Source: Aquarana catesbeiana (lineage: Eukaryota; Chordata; Amphibia; Anura; Ranidae). Taken from it: a stretch of DNA of 64,000 nt. Both the position numbers and the translations under genes were made by a program. How positions within the stretch are numbered: position 1 is the stretch's first letter; each line of letters begins with the position of its first letter. The notes under the pieces were generated by a model that did not search any database, was not told where the DNA came from, and saw nothing but the letters and a program-made list of their open reading frames with translations. The stretch is taken from contig NC_133324.1 of NCBI RefSeq assembly GCF_042186555.1, positions 133,661,577 through 133,725,576 on the forward strand, in the 5' to 3' direction. Positions 1 to 9,848 of this stretch are shown piece after piece.

Positions 1-512
1 TTATAAAACATATATAGAATATTTATTAAATTACATTTTGTATTGTATTATTTACTTGTTATAAACTTTTTTCCCCCACATTTCTTCAGTTACTTTCTAG
101 TCTCCAGGCCTAGGCAAATGAAGTCATATATCCCAGGAGTCTTCAGGGGTGTGAGAGGCTTTCCCAACTAGGCACACCCTTCTGTCTGCATTCCTGTGCC
201 AAGGGCATATAGATTCCAGGTAGTAAATAATGCTACATGAATCATCTGCCCCTCAAGATAGCCATGGCCAGAAATGCTAGGGGATGTTTTTCAAAATGAT
301 TTGTCATCAAAATAAAGCATGAAGACATAGATGGATAGGAGGGTTTGCTTGGAATATAAAAAATAAATAAAAAAAAAAATAAAAAAGAGTGTTTGTGGTG
401 CTCAGATGCAGTGTAGTTAGGCTTAAAGTTATACGACTTTATGAATAGTATGCAAGACAATACATTTGGCAATGGTTTCCAGCTTGCCTTTGCCATTCAA
501 GCCTAACACATC
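1..512. other. AT-rich sequence, no gene or known repeat recognised
   Basis: AT-rich DNA with a short A-rich run near 361-386. Open frames are short and low-complexity. I recognise no repeat family, exon or RNA gene here. Confidence 0.5.
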
Positions 513-597
513 TACAGTGCATCCGGAAAGTATTCACAGTGCTTCATTTTTTCCACATTTTGTTATGTTACAGCCTTATTCCAAAATGGATTAAAAT
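513..597. mobile_element. Tc1/mariner terminal inverted repeat fragment
   Basis: After a TA dinucleotide comes an end of the type ACAGTGCATCCGGAAAGTAT, followed by a stretch ending near CCAAAATGGATTAAA. This is the terminal repeat of a widespread Tc1 lineage of fish and frogs that differs from the other Tc1 elements in this window. Only about 85 bp remain, with no transposase. Confidence 0.8.
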
Positions 598-598
598 T

Positions 599-734
599 TA
601 GGGTTGCACCAATACTAGTATTGGTATCGGTGCCGATACCAAGCATTTGTATGAGTGCTTGTACTTGTGCAAATGCTCCGATGCTTAATCCGATACCTGG
701 GCAGCCTCACAGGTGATCGGTAAGGCAGCGGGTG

Positions 735-737
<3 letters not shown>
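599..737. mobile_element. hAT-like non-autonomous element, truncated
   Basis: Starts TAGGGTTGCACCAATAC, a hAT-type end, with an inner palindrome GGTATCGGTGCCGATACC at about 623-640. The right end is missing where a CA repeat begins. Class assignment is by end motif only. Confidence 0.45.

Positions 738-738
<1 letters not shown>

Positions 739-769
<31 letters not shown>
739..769. repeat. (AC)n microsatellite
   Basis: About 15 uninterrupted AC units directly abutting the left end of the Tc1 element that starts at 768. Confidence 0.95.
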
Positions 770-772
<3 letters not shown>

Positions 773-967
773 GTGCTTATAAGTATACAAATCCTGGCAG
801 AATTTACAATTTCTTGGCCATTTTTCAGAAAATATGAATAACACAAAAACTTTTTTCACTCATGGTTAGTGTTTGGCTGAAGCCATTTATTATCAATCAA
901 CTGTGTTTACTCTTTTTAAAATCATAATCACAACAGAAACTACCCAAATGACCCTGATCAAAAGTTT

Positions 968-1830
968 AGCAGTGTTCAAACTCTAATCAAGAAGTGGAAA
1001 ACAAGGGGTTCTGTTGAAACCAAACCACGGTCAGGTAGACCAACTACAATTTCAGCCACAACTGCCTGGAAAATTGTTCCCGATACAAAGAAAAACCCAC
1101 AAATAACTTCAGGTGAAATGCAGGACTCTCTGAAAACATGTGGTGTGGTTGTTTCAAGATGCACAATAAGGAGGCACTTGAAGAAAGATGGGCTGCATGG
1201 TCGAGTCGCCAGAAGAAATGCCAAACAGCACAGAGACAAGCCTCAAACCTGGCACAAAGTCATTTGGAGTGATGAGATCAAAATTGAGCTTTTTGGCCAC
1301 AACCAAAAACACTTCATTTGGAGAGGAGTCAACAAGGCCTATAATGAAAGGTACAACATTCCTACTGTGAAACATGGGAGGTGGATCACTGATGTTTTGG
1401 GGATGTGTGAGCTACAAAGGCACAGGAAATTTGGTCAAAATTGATGGCAAGATGAATGCAGTATATCAAAAAATACTGGAGGAACATTTGCATTCATCAG
1501 CCAGAGAGCTGCTCATGGGACGTACTTGGACATTCCAACATGACAATGATCCAAAACACAAGGCCAAGTTGACCTGTCATTGGCTACAGCAGAATAAAGT
1601 GAAGGTTCTGGAGTGGCCATCTCAGTCTCCTGACCTCAATATCATTGAGCCACTCTGGGGAGATCTCAAACATGCAGTTCATGTAGACCGCCCAAGAATT
1701 TACAGGAACTGGAGGCTTTTTGCCAAGAGGAATGGGTAGCTTTACCATCTGAGAAGATAAAGAGCCTCATCCACAAATACCACTAAAGACTTCAAGCTGT
1801 GACTGATGTTAAAAGGGGGCAATACACAGT
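968..1830 (+). pseudogene. Tc1-type DDE transposase pseudogene
   Basis: Cut-and-paste transposase of the Tc1 group, which inserts at TA. The reading starts inside the N-terminal DNA-binding region (TLIKKWKTRGSVE at about 980) and continues through the second helix-turn-helix. The three DDE-type acidic positions are visible: D in WSDE near 1270, D in HDNDPKH near 1550 and E in NIIEPLW near 1645. Damage: the N-terminal part is absent, about 50 bp are missing near 1218 compared with the usual family sequence, one extra G near 1376-1380 shifts the frame, a second indel lies near 1695-1715, and an in-frame TAA follows at about 1783. Family members are about 340 residues, so this cannot make an active enzyme. 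The assignment is firm; the deletion sizes come from memory of the family consensus. Confidence 0.92.
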
Positions 1831-2050
1831 ATTAACCTCCCTGGCGGTATGATTATTTCAGATTTTTGCGCCTCAAAGCGGTACAATTGTTTTGCATAGA
1901 AATTTGGCATTTTATATTATAGGCCTGTAATTCTTAAAAATAACACACTTAAATCTGTCCAAACAAGAGTCTAGTAGATCTCCCGGGTATGATAAAGTTT
2001 GAAACACAAAATCATAAAATTACAATATAATAACTATAAAAAATTATTAT

Positions 2051-2542
2051 TACCGTATTTATCGGCATATAACACGCACGGGCATATAACACGCACATTC
2101 ATTTTAAGAGGGAAGTTTCAGGAAAAAACTTAAATTTTAAATAATGAACTTTGAAGCAAAATAAGAGAGTCAGTGCCCATCTGCAGCCTCACCATTGCCA
2201 TCAATGCAGCCTGATTAATGCCCACCTGCAGCCTCACAAGTGCCATCAATGCAGCCTTATTAGTCCACATCAATACAGCAGCCTCACCATTGCCATCAAT
2301 GCAGCAGCCTCACCATTGCCATCAATGCAGCAGCCTCGCCATTGCCATCTATTGACTTCCTATTACAGAGGCCGCCAAGTAAACAGGAGATTCTCACTGT
2401 ATGTAATCTGACGGCACTCGTCCCCACCCCCCCGTTGCCTCCGAGGCAGCTGAAATTGAAGTATTGGCGTATAACACGCACACGCTATTTGCACCCGATT
2501 TTCATGGTGAAAAAGTGAGTGTTATACGCCAATAAATACAGA
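2051..2542. mobile_element. unclassified MITE nested in the piggyBac-like MITE
   Basis: Inverted ends: TACCGTATTTATCGGCATAT on the left and GTTATACGCCAATAAATACA on the right. The copy of the host MITE at 12708-13471 lacks this block, so it is a later insertion. The interior contains a short tandem repeat. No coding potential is evident. Confidence 0.75.
2168..2345. repeat. degenerate minisatellite inside the nested MITE
   Basis: Repeated CCTCACCATTGCCATCAATG-type units with variable spacers, about 25-30 bp per unit and six or so copies. The repeated translations here are by-products. Confidence 0.8.
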
Positions 2543-2721
2543 ATAATAATAATAATAAAATGAATTTCCCCACGATTGCCCAATTCTGCAAGTGTTATCA
2601 TTTACTATTGCTGTTTTCTAGCTGGTCTAAAACCATTTTTGACGTAAAGGGAAACTTTTTGGTTGCTATGGACAATCTCAAGTTTCCAGGCAGAAAGAAT
2701 AGTATAGAAAAATCTAAAATA

Positions 2722-2752
2722 TAATATATATTATATATATATATACATACAT

Positions 2753-2811
<59 letters not shown>
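2722..2811. repeat. compound (TA)n-(ATAC)n-(AC)n microsatellite
   Basis: TA-rich start, then ATAC units to about 2770 and about 20 AC units to 2810. It lies inside piggyBac-like MITE copy A and is absent from the copies at 7.2 and 12.7 kb. Confidence 0.95.
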
Positions 2812-2813
<2 letters not shown>

Positions 2814-3021
2814 ACATCGAGGCGGAGGAGACAGCCCACAAGGTAAGTACACTTAACCAGGATCCTGCAATGCAATCCCAAGTGTGGCTAAGGAGGTTAA
2901 GAACTGGGGTATGTAAACTTTTGATCAGGGTCATTTGGGTTGTTTCTGTTGTGATTATGATTTAAAAGAGTAAACACAGTTGATTGATAATAAATGGCTT
3001 CAGCCAAACACAAACCATGAG

Positions 3022-3405
3022 CGATCAAAGGAATGCACTTTGGTGTGTAAATGAGGGAAGTTTAACCACTTAAACACTAAACCTTTTTCTGACATTTGTT
3101 GGTTTTAAGTTAAAATCGTTCCTTTTGCTAGAACATTACTTAGAACATACATACATATATATATTATATTTTAGTAGAGACCTAGAGAATAAAATGGTGG
3201 TTGTTGCAATATTTTATGTCACACTGTATTTGCGCAGCAGTTGCTCAAATTACACTTTAATTAATTAAACAAAAAGCTAACCAGTAAAGTTAGCCCAACA
3301 AATTTTTTGTATAATGTGAAAGATTTTATGCCGTGAGAATTGTGATCTTTTTATGCTAAGCAAAAAAAAAAAAATTGTGATTCTCATTTTGGCCATGCAG
3401 CTCTA
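3022..3405 (+). mobile_element. hAT-like MITE, left-truncated copy
   Basis: Shares a long stretch (from GATCAAAGG, then AGTTTAACCACTTAAAC, to GAGAATTGTGATCTTT) with about 29407-29840. Its right end TGCAGCTCTA (3396-3405) is the complement of the left end TAGAGCTGCA of that second copy at 29179. Together the two copies define both ends of one family. The left part is lost at the junction with the Tc1 element. Confidence 0.75.
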
Positions 3406-3442
3406 CTTAAAAAAAAAAAAAAAATATGTATATATGATAGAC

Positions 3443-3450
3443 AGACACAT

Positions 3451-3487
<37 letters not shown>
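3443..3487. repeat. (AC)n microsatellite
   Basis: Imperfect then perfect AC units after an A-rich run. Threonine/histidine runs translated here are artefacts. Confidence 0.95.
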
Positions 3488-3489
3488 TT

Positions 3490-4180
3490 TCCTTGCACCT
3501 TTTTCCAAACAAGAAAAATCGAACAGCCACTTCTGAGTGGTTCACAATTAACAGGACACATGCTGTATTATATATACACACAAATTGGACAGATGAAAGG
3601 TGGTGCATTTTTATTGTTCCCATCGTAATATTTTACAACCCACTCGGAAGAGGTAGGTTTTTTTATTTTGTTAATGATTTCTAATAACAAAAGGTGTAAC
3701 AATTACATTCTATGCCTCATGCCTTTCAAACAGGTAAATGATTGCAAAAGCAGTAAATTAAATATTAACCGCACATTAGCTAGGAAAGACTTGATACACA
3801 TCTAGTTTATCAATAGGCAAAGTGAAAGTGCACATGAAAAGCTGGGCCGCTGCTAATAACATTCACTACAGAGACAGCTATTAGTTCACATTTACAGAGG
3901 ATGTGTTGTCTCACATGTGGATGAAAACTGGCTGTAAACAGAAGACACCAGTAATTACACCAACAAAATGCACTCTAATGGACTGAGGGGTTTTGTGAGT
4001 CACACTGACACTACTAACAGATGTTCACACTGTAACTCCTCTTCAAAGCTACAGACACAAATGTATTATCTTCCCATCCTTACGGCTCGTTGTCTTGGCA
4101 GCTCAGGAAATAAGTGCAGAATTCTTTTCTAGTCACAGACAGTACAGAATTCATAATACAGAATGGGAATTCTATAACGC
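3490..4180. other. low-repeat AT-rich stretch, no repeat recognised
   Basis: No known repeat ends, no tandem structure beyond short runs and no long reading frame. It precedes the possible exon at 4190-4330 and could hold intronic or regulatory DNA of the same locus. I see nothing firmer. Confidence 0.35.
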
Positions 4181-4189
4181 AAACGACCA

Positions 4190-4330
4190 AACTCGACCAG
4201 TTCTGGTCCAAATACATGGTAAATCCATCCACAACCGCATCTTCAATCTCTGCATTGTAGCATCCAAGGTAATATTTTTTTGGATCAAACACTATAGCTG
4301 GCTGATGGACATACAGACCGTCCGTAACTG
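4190..4330 (-). CDS. possible internal coding exon of an unidentified gene
   Basis: On the minus strand an open reading runs from about 4330 towards 4190 and has a protein-like composition (for example VTDGLYVHQPAIV and NAEIEDAVVDGF). A tandem acceptor-like TAGCAG lies at 4327-4332. The frame after it is compatible with the phase left by the minus-strand first-exon candidate ending at 40690. Against it: no clear donor, no recognised protein family, a weak pyrimidine tract, and a hAT element (4354-5027) inserted only about 20 bp upstream of the acceptor. It could be a decayed exon or a chance frame; the frame stays open to 4080 without obvious meaning. Low confidence. Confidence 0.22.
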
Positions 4331-4353
4331 CTAGACTGGCTCTCAGTAATAAT

Positions 4354-5027
4354 CAGTAGTGTATTTAGGTTTTGTGCTGCCCTAGGCCTGACTAAACCTG
4401 TGTACCCCCCAATTTAAATATGACCCACCCCTTCCTGTCAAGGCCACACCCCTTGCTGTTTAAGACCTGCCCTGAAATTTTCGAGTGGAGACACTAGTTC
4501 TGAGGGCCTGGTGGGGGGGGAGGGGGGCATGGATTCCCTGAATTTGCATAATTTCTTCTCACTTCCTGTTTGGCTATGGGGGAGGAAGTGAAGTGAAATC
4601 TCTGCAAACGGGACAGAGATGGTAAAAAATAAACTGACAGGGGCTAGAACCCTCCCTTACTCTATCCAAAATGAAAAAAGAAGGTGTTGCCTATAGTTCT
4701 ACTTTAAGCACAAATTTCTGCTAATTTTATGGAGAGTACTAAGAAAGAAGATAGCAGAAAACACAGTGAGGAAGGTTTGTGGTCCAGGATGATGAGTCAA
4801 AATTAGAAGCAGCGCTCCACCCCACCCCACAGTTGCAGAATGCCAGCCGCCTTCATACCGGAAGCAGTTCGGCTGCTTTATGGGGGGCACTAGACTAATA
4901 ATTTGCCTCTCAGCCCGACCACCCCATAAGACTGGCGCTACACTAACAGAGTAGCACAGGCCGGCGGGGACTCTTTCGTGCTGCCCTAGGCCTGAGCCTT
5001 GTCAGCCTAGGCCAGGATACAGCGTTG
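4354..5027. mobile_element. hAT-like element, non-autonomous
   Basis: Ends CAGTAGTGTATTT and a degenerate complement finishing CAGCGTTG. It is flanked by GTAATAAT (4346-4353) and GTAATAAC (5028-5035), an 8-bp target duplication with one mismatch. The internal motif TGCTGCCCTAGGCCTGA occurs near both ends. No transposase. Confidence 0.7.
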
Positions 5028-5157
5028 GTAATAACACTTACTACTTGACGGTTTTGACGCAAGTCAAGTGCCTCCCAAGCAACTGGTTTTCAGACCTAAA
5101 TTGCCAAACAAATTTGCCAGCAGGTTAAATATTTTGTCTATTGTGCCAAAAATTATT

Positions 5158-5466
5158 TTAGGTCTCAGGCACACCGGCACATGGAGCCGCATCCAACACA
5201 AAATCTGAAGGAAGCTCAAGAGGCTGCGTACAACCACCTATGGCTGTGCTTGGCTTTATACAGGTGTACACCGGTACCTTCTTCAACACGTGTGCATATA
5301 GCATACAGTATGTGTTTGGCTGTACGCAGGTATACGCTGCTACTAGTAAAATTATTTTCTATGGGTTACTGCTCACCACACCTGAGCTTCTCACCCATGG
5401 ATATACTGTACACCAAATTTTATATTGTATGCAGCCTCCTGCACCCGTGTGCCTGAGGCCTTACCT
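5158..5466. mobile_element. short MITE with GGCCTCAGGCACAC-type ends
   Basis: Left end AGGTCTCAGGCACAC and right end GTGTGCCTGAGGCCT are inverted repeats. The roughly 300 bp between have no coding potential. Superfamily not determined. Confidence 0.6.
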
Positions 5467-5480
5467 GTCTGCCAGCAAAT

Positions 5481-5481
<1 letters not shown>

Positions 5482-5536
<55 letters not shown>
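5482..5536. repeat. (AC)n microsatellite
   Basis: About 27 AC units, nearly perfect. Confidence 0.97.
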
Positions 5537-5538
<2 letters not shown>

Positions 5539-5539
5539 G

Positions 5540-6140
5540 TAGGATTCTCATTCATTCCCAGCATCTGCACATCTCATAAGCGGTCACTCAATCACTAAAG
5601 CAAGGGGTAGTCAGGCCCAGAAGAAAACGTCAGTGGCTACAGAGTGGTGATGGAGACCTTTGACCTTGCATCCCTACAGAACAGTACACCCAGGAGGTAA
5701 GTGTGCCACAATGTGCAAATATATGCGGACCAGAACCCTAGAACCCCCAAACCCCCTCCCCACCAAGTTGTGCTTTAATATGTGCCTTAAGCTGGAGGGC
5801 TCAATTCACAGATTGGCATTTGGTGGGCAGAAGCTATAATCAATATTTAGACCTATTTTCTACCACTTCTCCTGGAGGTGATCTGCATCCAATGCTGCAC
5901 AAATAGGAGGGCAAGGCCGAATTTCACCAGTAACATGATTTCAAGCATAGCCAGCATTAATTAGGAACAAAGAGGATATGCAAAGACCTTCATGACTGGT
6001 TTCAGAGATCCCTCAGCATGCTTGAAAACTCTGTGACCAATTACAAGAACAAAACCAAACGCAATGGTCCCCACGCACACATTCAAGAAAACCAAGTGTT
6101 CAGTGATGCTGGGTACTGCAATGACCATAGGCTCATAGAT
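5540..6140. other. no gene recognised
   Basis: Mixed sequence with a donor-like AGGAGGTAAGT near 5692-5702, but no accompanying exon evidence. I see no repeat ends I can name. Confidence 0.4.
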
Positions 6141-6142
6141 AA

Positions 6143-6401
6143 TCCAAGTGAAGAAATTTCATCAGCACACCAAGGATTCCTCGAAAGTGTCCAAAGCTTT
6201 ATTCCGTGGTCACATGATAAATATACAGCAATGTTTCGGAGTAACGCAGGGCCCCTTTGTCAGGCAAGTGAGTCACTTTCCTGACAAAGGGGCCCTGCGT
6301 TACTCTGAAACGTTGCTGTATATTTATCATGTGACCACGGAATAAAGCTTTAGACACTTTCAAAGGGGAACCTTGGTGTGCTGATGACATTTCTTCACTT
6401 C
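6143..6401. mobile_element. palindromic hairpin MITE
   Basis: Two arms of about 120 bp (about 6143-6264 and 6281-6401) are near-complementary around a short loop at about 6272. The outer ends are AAGTGAAGAAAT and ATTTCTTCACTT; the inner arms share TGACAAAGGGGCCCTGCGTT. Both strands give nearly the same short peptide because of the palindrome, so neither is a gene. The right arm carries a GAAACGTTGC motif followed by AATAAA, as in several other repeats here. The transcript would fold into a long hairpin. Confidence 0.85.
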
Positions 6402-7060
6402 AATTACAAGAACATTCTCACAGTTTTCTGTAAGAAAGTTTGTAAGTACTAAAGTATTTTATGGAGCTATAATGGAAATATATACGCAGCTTTACACATT
6501 AAAACATAAATCAGAACCTAAATAAAAGAATTTAAAAAAGAAGTATTACACCCAAGAACAGAAATATAATATAATGCAGCTTACCAGTCTTGATGTGGTG
6601 ACTGCTTTGGTTTTCTTTTTACAGACTGCTGTTCCTTTAATTTTCACCTGGTGATCCTGCCTGCATGGGTCTTTCAGACAGTTGATAAGCTTACTGCTCT
6701 CTGAAAAGTGATCCTTGGTGGAATGCTTTTCAGAAGGCAGTAGAGGAGAGGCTGACAGGCATTCAAGAGGCACTACTGCCACCTGCTGACACCCGTTTCG
6801 TTGTTTTCTCTTTTTATTGGCTGTCACAGTGATCATGTGGCTGGGGGCCCACCCTGCTAACTCCTGATCCGATGTTGGTGACCGCGCAGTTACCTTTCTG
6901 GGGGCTCTTAGTGCCAGCTGCATGCCTATTTGCAGCAGCCTGGATGGAAAAGAAGAAGGGTAAAAGCGCTCTCTGCAAGGACAACTCAATCCATACACCA
7001 GGTCCACTCACAGGTGCCGAGGCCCAATGTGTCCCAACACACTCCAATGCAACAATAATA
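6402..7060. other. unclassified repeat-like sequence, no gene
   Basis: Contains overlapping open frames on both strands at 6546-7128, none resembling a known protein. No clear ends of a mobile element seen. Confidence 0.4.
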
Positions 7061-7175
7061 AGGAGAGTCGGCAAAACTGTAATCCTTGAAGTGTCGTTTA
7101 TTGGTACATCAGAGTGACAATAAAACAATAAAGCTGATGCGTTTCGGCAATAGCCTTAGTCGTAGCAGCCTGGCT
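7061..7175 (-). repeat. repeat module with GAAACGCATCAG and polyadenylation-like signals
   Basis: On the minus strand a GCCGAAACGCATCAGC motif (about 7134-7149) is followed by CAATAAACG about 40 nt later (about 7096-7104). Related motif-plus-AATAAA arrangements occur near 6312-6345, 23400-23420, 51400, 59270-59395 and 61050. Family unknown to me. Confidence 0.5.
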
Positions 7176-7934
7176 TTAACCTCCCTGACGGAATTCCCGA
7201 GTGTGGCTCGGGGTTAAATTTCAGTACCATTAGTGCCACACTCGGGATTGCATTGCAGGATCCTGGTGCGGTATACTTACCTTGTCCCCAGGATCCTGCG
7301 ATGTCCCTCGCTGTGTCTGTGGGCTGTGTCCTCCTCCCGAAGCCTCTCTGTGCCGGGCTCCGTTCCCTGCGAGCGTTGCGACGCACAGGGGCAGAGCCTG
7401 GCGGCAAATTCAAAAAGCTGTAAAAATCATAACACATACAGTACTGTAATCTTACAGATTACAGTACTGTATGAAATCATTTCACATCCCTTTTGTCCCC
7501 AGTGCTTTGGCCCATGCCCTGCATGCAGTTTTATATTATATATACTGTTCTTTCTGCCTGGAAACTGGAGATTGTCCATAGCAACCAAAAAGTGTCCCTT
7601 TACCTCAAAAGTGGCTTTAGACCAGCTAGAAAACAGTCATAGTAAATTAGAACACTTGCAGAATTGAGCGATAGTGGATCGTGGGGAAATTTATTTTATT
7701 AATATTATATTATTTTTTTAAATTAATTTATTTATTATATTCTAATTTATGATTTTTGTGTTTCAAACTTTTATCATACCCGGGATATCTACTAGACTCT
7801 TGGTGGACAGATTTAAGTGTGTTATTGCTAAGAATTACAGGCCTACAATATAAAACGCCAAATTTCTATGCAAAATAATTGTACCGTTTTTGAGACGCAA
7901 AAATCTGAAATAATCATACCGCCAGGGAGGGTAA
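7176..7934 (-). mobile_element. piggyBac-like MITE, copy B
   Basis: TTAA at 7176-7179 and ends CCTCCCTGACGG and CCGCCAGGGAGG; the right-hand TTAA has mutated to GTAA. It is inverted relative to copies at 1832 and 12708. Internal landmarks are shared: CGAGTGTGGCTCGGGGTTA, paired ACAGTACTGTA blocks and a segment around TTTTCTAGCTGG. No coding capacity. Confidence 0.9.
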
Positions 7935-7935
7935 A

Positions 7936-8137
7936 GCCCCAATTTCTTGCTGCCACATACAAGCCTGTCAGGTTTTTCCCAAATGATCAGAGCCAACCAG
8001 CTACAGCCAGCAACACTGATCAGGTATCCCTGCTGTCAGAATACAACAGCAGAGCGGAAAAGGATTCCCCCATCCACATCAAATGTGTGAATCAGATTTT
8101 TTTTTTTTTTTTCTTCATTCAACCTCCCGCTGGTCGG

Positions 8138-8176
<39 letters not shown>

Positions 8177-8215
8177 GGGGATCATTGTATGGGCTGTTTA
8201 AGTGAAACAGCCTGA
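7936..8215. repeat. frog-type repeat piece with A and G homopolymer runs
   Basis: CTGTCAGAATACAACAG and GGATTCCCCCATCCAC blocks recur in other repeats of the window (for example near 38390 and 48690). A T15 run (8098-8112), a long A run (8140-8168) and a G run (8169-8180) follow. Confidence 0.6.
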
Positions 8216-8339
8216 CCCAGCACTCTCCTCCACCCTGTGATTGGGCAATAAAAGGGTGCATCAACACAGTAATGGGTCTTATCTCCACTTCCACCTCCTG
8301 TAATACATGACTGCAATGTTAGACTGCCAGCACTGCGAA

Positions 8340-8885
8340 AAGCAGCAAAGCCTTGATTATGTTTGGAATGCTGAAAAGATCTATTTCAGTCTGAGTGCTG
8401 CTGTGCAGGGGATTACAGAGGGCTAATACCAACACACATGCATGTACTCGTTAGGTAGAGCTTTAATGAGTACGCAACTGGATTTATATTCATCTGTGGC
8501 GATAAGGATAAGTGTATACTATGGGCAGCAGTGATCCGATTTATTTGAGCATTCAGACCAGGACAACAAATTAATTCATTCAAAGGAAATTTCTAATAAA
8601 AAATTGCTCATCATTTACCATGATTTTATGACTATAACACATGGATTCTCTAAGCGATATTTAATTTACAGCCTGTTATTTATAGCCAAGCACTTTTCAT
8701 TACAAGCACACACCATAATGGTTGTTAATCAATGAATTATATTAAACTCCTCTGCTCAACAGTTCTGATCTAATTAAAAAACAGGAATATGGTTTAAAAA
8801 TGAGAAACGAATGAAATCACTACAAATAACCAGTTCATTAATCTAATTTCCATACAAATAGATTACCTTTACTTTACTATAATGT
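8340..8885. other. low-repeat AT-rich island, candidate conserved non-coding element
   Basis: About 540 bp free of recognisable repeats between two repeat-rich zones. It is rich in ATTA/TAAT homeodomain-like cores (AAATTAATTCATTC near 8570, GTTAATCAATGAATTA near 8725, CTAATTAAAAAAC near 8772, TTCATTAATCTAATTT near 8834). Composition resembles deeply conserved developmental enhancers, but conservation was not tested. Confidence 0.3.
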
Positions 8886-8899
8886 CTTAAATGGCAGTG

Positions 8900-9053
8900 G
8901 CGGGCTGGTGCTCCATTTTTTTTTTTTTTGGAGGGGGGGAGGGGGGCTGGCAAACAAACCACCCGCGACCCAACATTTCAGAGGTCAAGACCTACCTGGA
9001 CAAGAAGGAGGAAATCAAAGATCCCTGGAAAGCTTGGGGAGGGGGAAGGCCCT

Positions 9054-9091
<38 letters not shown>

Positions 9092-9835
9092 AACTATCAA
9101 GCCCCTAATAAAGACAGTGTCCTGTGGGCAACACCCCTCCCATGGTAAGATCCCCTGCTCCCCTTAAATCACCCCCCCCCCCCCACAGTATTGCTCTCTG
9201 CCCCCCCACTTCTTATGTTTTCTTTCTCTAATATACCAGTGCCCCCCCCCCCCCCACTGTATTGTCTTGTGCTCCACCCCCCCCCCTGCCCCCAAGCAGG
9301 GCATTCTTCCCCCTTTCACATCACCCCCCCCCTCCCCCCAGTGTCCTCTGCCCCCCTTTTTCAACCCCCCCACCTGTAGAGTCCTCTGCCTGCCCCTCCA
9401 CCTATAGCATTGTCCTGTGCCCCCCCCAGTGTCTTGTGCCCCTTCCCACACCTGTAGAGGTCCTCTGCCTGCCCCCTCCACCTATAGCATTGTCCTGTGC
9501 CCCCCAGTGTCTTGTGCCCCTTCCCACCTGTAGAGTCCTCTGCCTGCCCCCTCCCACCTATAGCAGTGTCCTGTGCCCCCCCAGTGTCTTGTGCCCCTTC
9601 CCACCCCACCAACTGTAGTGTCCTCTTCCCCCTCTTGTCCCCAATCACCCCCCCCCCCATGGTGTCCCTGTGCCCCCCCCCCATAGCAATGTCCTATGCC
9701 CTCTGCCCCCCCCTTCACATCACCCCTCCCTGTAGTTTTCCACTGCCCCCCCCGCCAAACCAATGTCATGTCCACACCCCACTGCAGTCTCCCCCCATCA
9801 CGCACACAGCTGCCAGAGATGACTGTTCACATGAA
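8900..9835. repeat. C-rich low-complexity tract and degenerate minisatellite
   Basis: Starts with T, G and A runs (8918-9090), then runs of C separated by CCTGTGCCCCCC, CAGTGTCTTGTGCCCC and CACCTGTAGAGTCCTCTGCC-type blocks, at least four loosely repeated units of about 60-95 bp between 9370 and 9620. The minus strand is G-run rich and could form quadruplexes. All proline- or glycine-rich frames here are artefacts of the repeat. Confidence 0.85.
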
Positions 9836-9848
9836 CAAGCTGGGGATT

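Larger units (their letters stand above)
1832..2900 (+). mobile_element. piggyBac-like MITE, copy A (interrupted)
   Basis: TTAA occurs at both ends (1832-1835 and 2897-2900) with inverted ends CCTCCCTGGCGGT and a degenerate GGAGG complement. Removing it restores a continuous Tc1 3' region (AGTATTAAGAACTGG), which is an empty-site argument for TTAA-specific insertion. Two further copies occur at 7176-7934 and 12708-13471. No coding capacity. Copy A carries its own nested insertion at 2051-2542. The superfamily call is from TTAA plus end shape. Confidence 0.85.
768..3021 (+). mobile_element. Tc1/mariner element, decayed, split by a nested MITE
   Basis: The left end CAGTTGTGCTTATAAGT begins an inverted repeat whose inner part (about 840-967) is matched in reverse by about 2901-3021, including the shared block TGACCCTGATCAAAAGTT and its complement. 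The coding part (968-1830) has a Tc1 transposase reading. The 3' part is interrupted by a TTAA-flanked MITE at 1832-2900 and the outer tip of the 3' inverted repeat is lost at a junction with a hAT piece. The left repeat joins directly to a point well inside the transposase, so the 5' untranslated region and the first roughly 50 codons are deleted. It is a dead copy. Confidence 0.9.

Noticed and set aside
6148..6390. Two similar small proteins on opposite strands
   Set aside because: They mirror each other because the DNA is a palindrome; neither has independent support.
9164..9805. Glycine-rich minus-strand proteins
   Set aside because: Arise from the C-run tract read in reverse.
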